From contig JAVVRI010000019.1 of the NCBI GenBank assembly GCA_036654795.1, positions 1 to 23,335 of the forward strand: a stretch of 23,335 bases of DNA, given 5' to 3'. The position numbers and the translations under genes were made by a program. A model generated the notes under the pieces. It did no database searches, was not told where the DNA came from, and saw only the letters and a program-made list of their open reading frames with translations. Below, piece after piece: positions 22,278 through 23,335 of this stretch; position 1 is the stretch's first letter; each line of letters starts with the position of its first letter. The DNA comes from JAVVRI01 sp036654795. Lineage in GTDB: Bacteria > Bacteroidota > Bacteroidia > Bacteroidales > Tannerellaceae.

Positions 22278-23335
22278 TTATAGTCCTTGTCCGTGGCAGT
22301 TTTTATATTTCTTTCCGCTTCCGCAGGGGCAGAGGTCGTTACGACCGATGCGTTTCTCGGCACGAATAGGCTCCTGTTTGGGTTGCGCTTGTTTCTCGGC
22401 GCGCTGTTCTGGCTCATTGTTGCCGCTGATGTCGTTTTTTTCAGTACGATAACGGCTCATGTCCTGACGTTGCTCCGGTGTGGCTTGTTGAACGGCGATG
22501 CGCTGGCGGCTTGCTTCGGCTGCCATTTGTTGTTGCTGCTGCTCGGTCGGCTCCTCGCGTACGGGGATCTGTCCACGCATCAGTACGGCTGCTGTCTTGC
22601 GGTTCATCACGTCTACCATTACCTTGAACAGGTTGTATGATTCCAGTTTGTATATCAACAATGGGTCTTTGTTCTCGTAGCTGGCGTTCTGTACAGAGTG
22701 GCGCAGTTCGTCCATTTCGCGTAGGTGCTCCTTCCATGCTTCGTCGATGGTATGCAGCACGATGGCTTTCTGGAAGGCTTTGTTAATGGCCTTGCATTCT
22801 GTTTCGTAGGCTTCTTTGAGGTTGCACGAGATGTTATACATCCGCTTTCCGTCCGTGATAGGGATCATGATGTTTTCATACATGGCGCCCTGGTTTTCGT
22901 ACACCTGTTTGATCACCGGATTGGCTACCACAGTCATACGTTCCATGCGGCGTTTGAATGTCTTCAATGCTTCGTCGAATAGGCGGTCTGTAACAGTTTC
23001 CGTCTTGTTGTTCTTGAAGTCCTCTTCGTTGAAGGGACATTCCATGGCGAATGTTTTGAATAGTTCCAGTTTGAAGCCTTCATAGTCTCCTGCGTCCTGA
23101 TGTTGATCCACGATGGCGGCAGAGGTATCGTAGATGGTGTTCAATACATCCAGTCCGATGCGCTCACCCATTAGGGCGTGGCGGCGGCGGGTATAGATTA
23201 CTTCGCGCTGCGAGTTCATCACGTCGTCATACTCCAACAGACGCTTACGGATACCGAAGTTGTTTTCTTCCACCTTCTTTTGTGCACGTTCTACTGATTT
23301 GCTCAGCATGTTGTGCTCCAGTACTTCTCCTTCTT
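22278..23335 (-). CDS. secA: Preprotein translocase ATPase SecA (amino part beyond window)
   Basis: The last 351 residues of SecA, open through the right edge; full Bacteroidetes SecA is about 1,100 residues, so about a third is present. The visible part starts in EGEVLEHNMLSKSVERAQKKVE, the end of the second ATPase domain, and runs through the helical scaffold (FGIRKRLLEYDDVMNSQR) and the two-helix finger and wing region (MDELRHSVQNASYENKDPL). A Gln-rich linker (TEQQQQQMAAEA) leads to the carboxy-terminal zinc finger, NDLCPCGSGKKYKNCHG, which binds SecB or membrane lipid in other bacteria. SecA drives unfolded proteins through SecYEG. The terminating hairpin lies downstream. Confidence 0.95.
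   Translation of the reverse strand, partial: EGEVLEHNMLSKSVERAQKKVEENNFGIRKRLLEYDDVMNSQREVIYTRRRHALMGERIGLDVLNTIYDTSAAIVDQHQDAGDYEGFKLELFKTFAMECPFNEEDFKNNKTETVTDRLFDEALKTFKRRMERMTVVANPVIKQVYENQGAMYENIMIPITDGKRMYNISCNLKEAYETECKAINKAFQKAIVLHTIDEAWKEHLREMDELRHSVQNASYENKDPLLIYKLESYNLFKVMVDVMNRKTAAVLMRGQIPVREEPTEQQQQQMAAEASRQRIAVQQATPEQRQDMSRYRTEKNDISGNNEPEQRAEKQAQPKQEPIRAEKRIGRNDLCPCGSGKKYKNCHGQGL

Noticed and set aside
22278..23085. Plus-strand open frames opposite secA
   Set aside because: Hydrophobic antisense frames with no conserved features against a clear SecA carboxy end.

Overview
The window looks like a chromosomal stretch from a gut member of the Bacteroidales (Bacteroides or Parabacteroides-like). 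Three things point there. Most genes are preceded by the Bacteroidetes -7 promoter element TAnnTTTG rather than by a Shine-Dalgarno plus a sigma70 box. The block DUF4290-murA-rimM-M23-dxr-rseP is typical of the phylum. Several proteins (DUF4290, the M28 peptidase, the integrase arm domain) are of Bacteroidetes type. Genus is an inference from remembered protein style, not from a search.

Layout. Positions 1-1390 (minus strand) are accessory: a DUF4143-type AAA ATPase cut by the window edge, and the amino-terminal stub of a tyrosine recombinase lying just past the 3' end of a tRNA-Gly(CCC) gene (1446-1518). This is what an old integration at a tRNA leaves behind. From the 1519-1585 gap the tRNA (left) and argB (right) diverge. 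argB and a secreted M28 peptidase converge on a shared hairpin (2374-2430). Between the peptidase start and 4370 lie a decayed small gene, a perfect 10-bp inverted repeat and promoter-like sites.

Positions 4371-10524 form a heavy-metal efflux region on the plus strand: a small His-rich membrane protein, a 22-bp-periodic repeat array, then a lipoprotein adaptor, a CzcA-type RND pump and a TolC-like outer-membrane channel, which together would export divalent metal from periplasm or cytoplasm across the outer membrane. A flavodoxin-ferredoxin fusion (EFR1 type), an HU-like DNA-binding protein and a threonine aldolase follow as separate units, each with its own promoter-like site.

Positions 13088-19013 are a tight envelope and isoprenoid operon: DUF4290, murA (peptidoglycan precursor), rimM (ribosome maturation), an M23 peptidase-like protein (wall), dxr (MEP isoprenoid pathway, which also feeds undecaprenyl carrier) and rseP (site-2 protease). 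It ends at a strong terminator with a duplicated arm. From 19136 to the right edge all genes are on the minus strand: a maltose/galactoside-type O-acetyltransferase coupled to alanine dehydrogenase, glycerate kinase, and the carboxy-terminal third of SecA, whose transcript would end in a 34-bp hairpin.

No clearly new multi-gene system is visible. The observations most worth following are the MurA with Asp in place of the fosfomycin-target Cys, the 22-bp-periodic array ahead of the efflux genes, the His-rich protein paired with the pump, the decayed gene abutting the M28 peptidase, and the tRNA-linked integrase scar.
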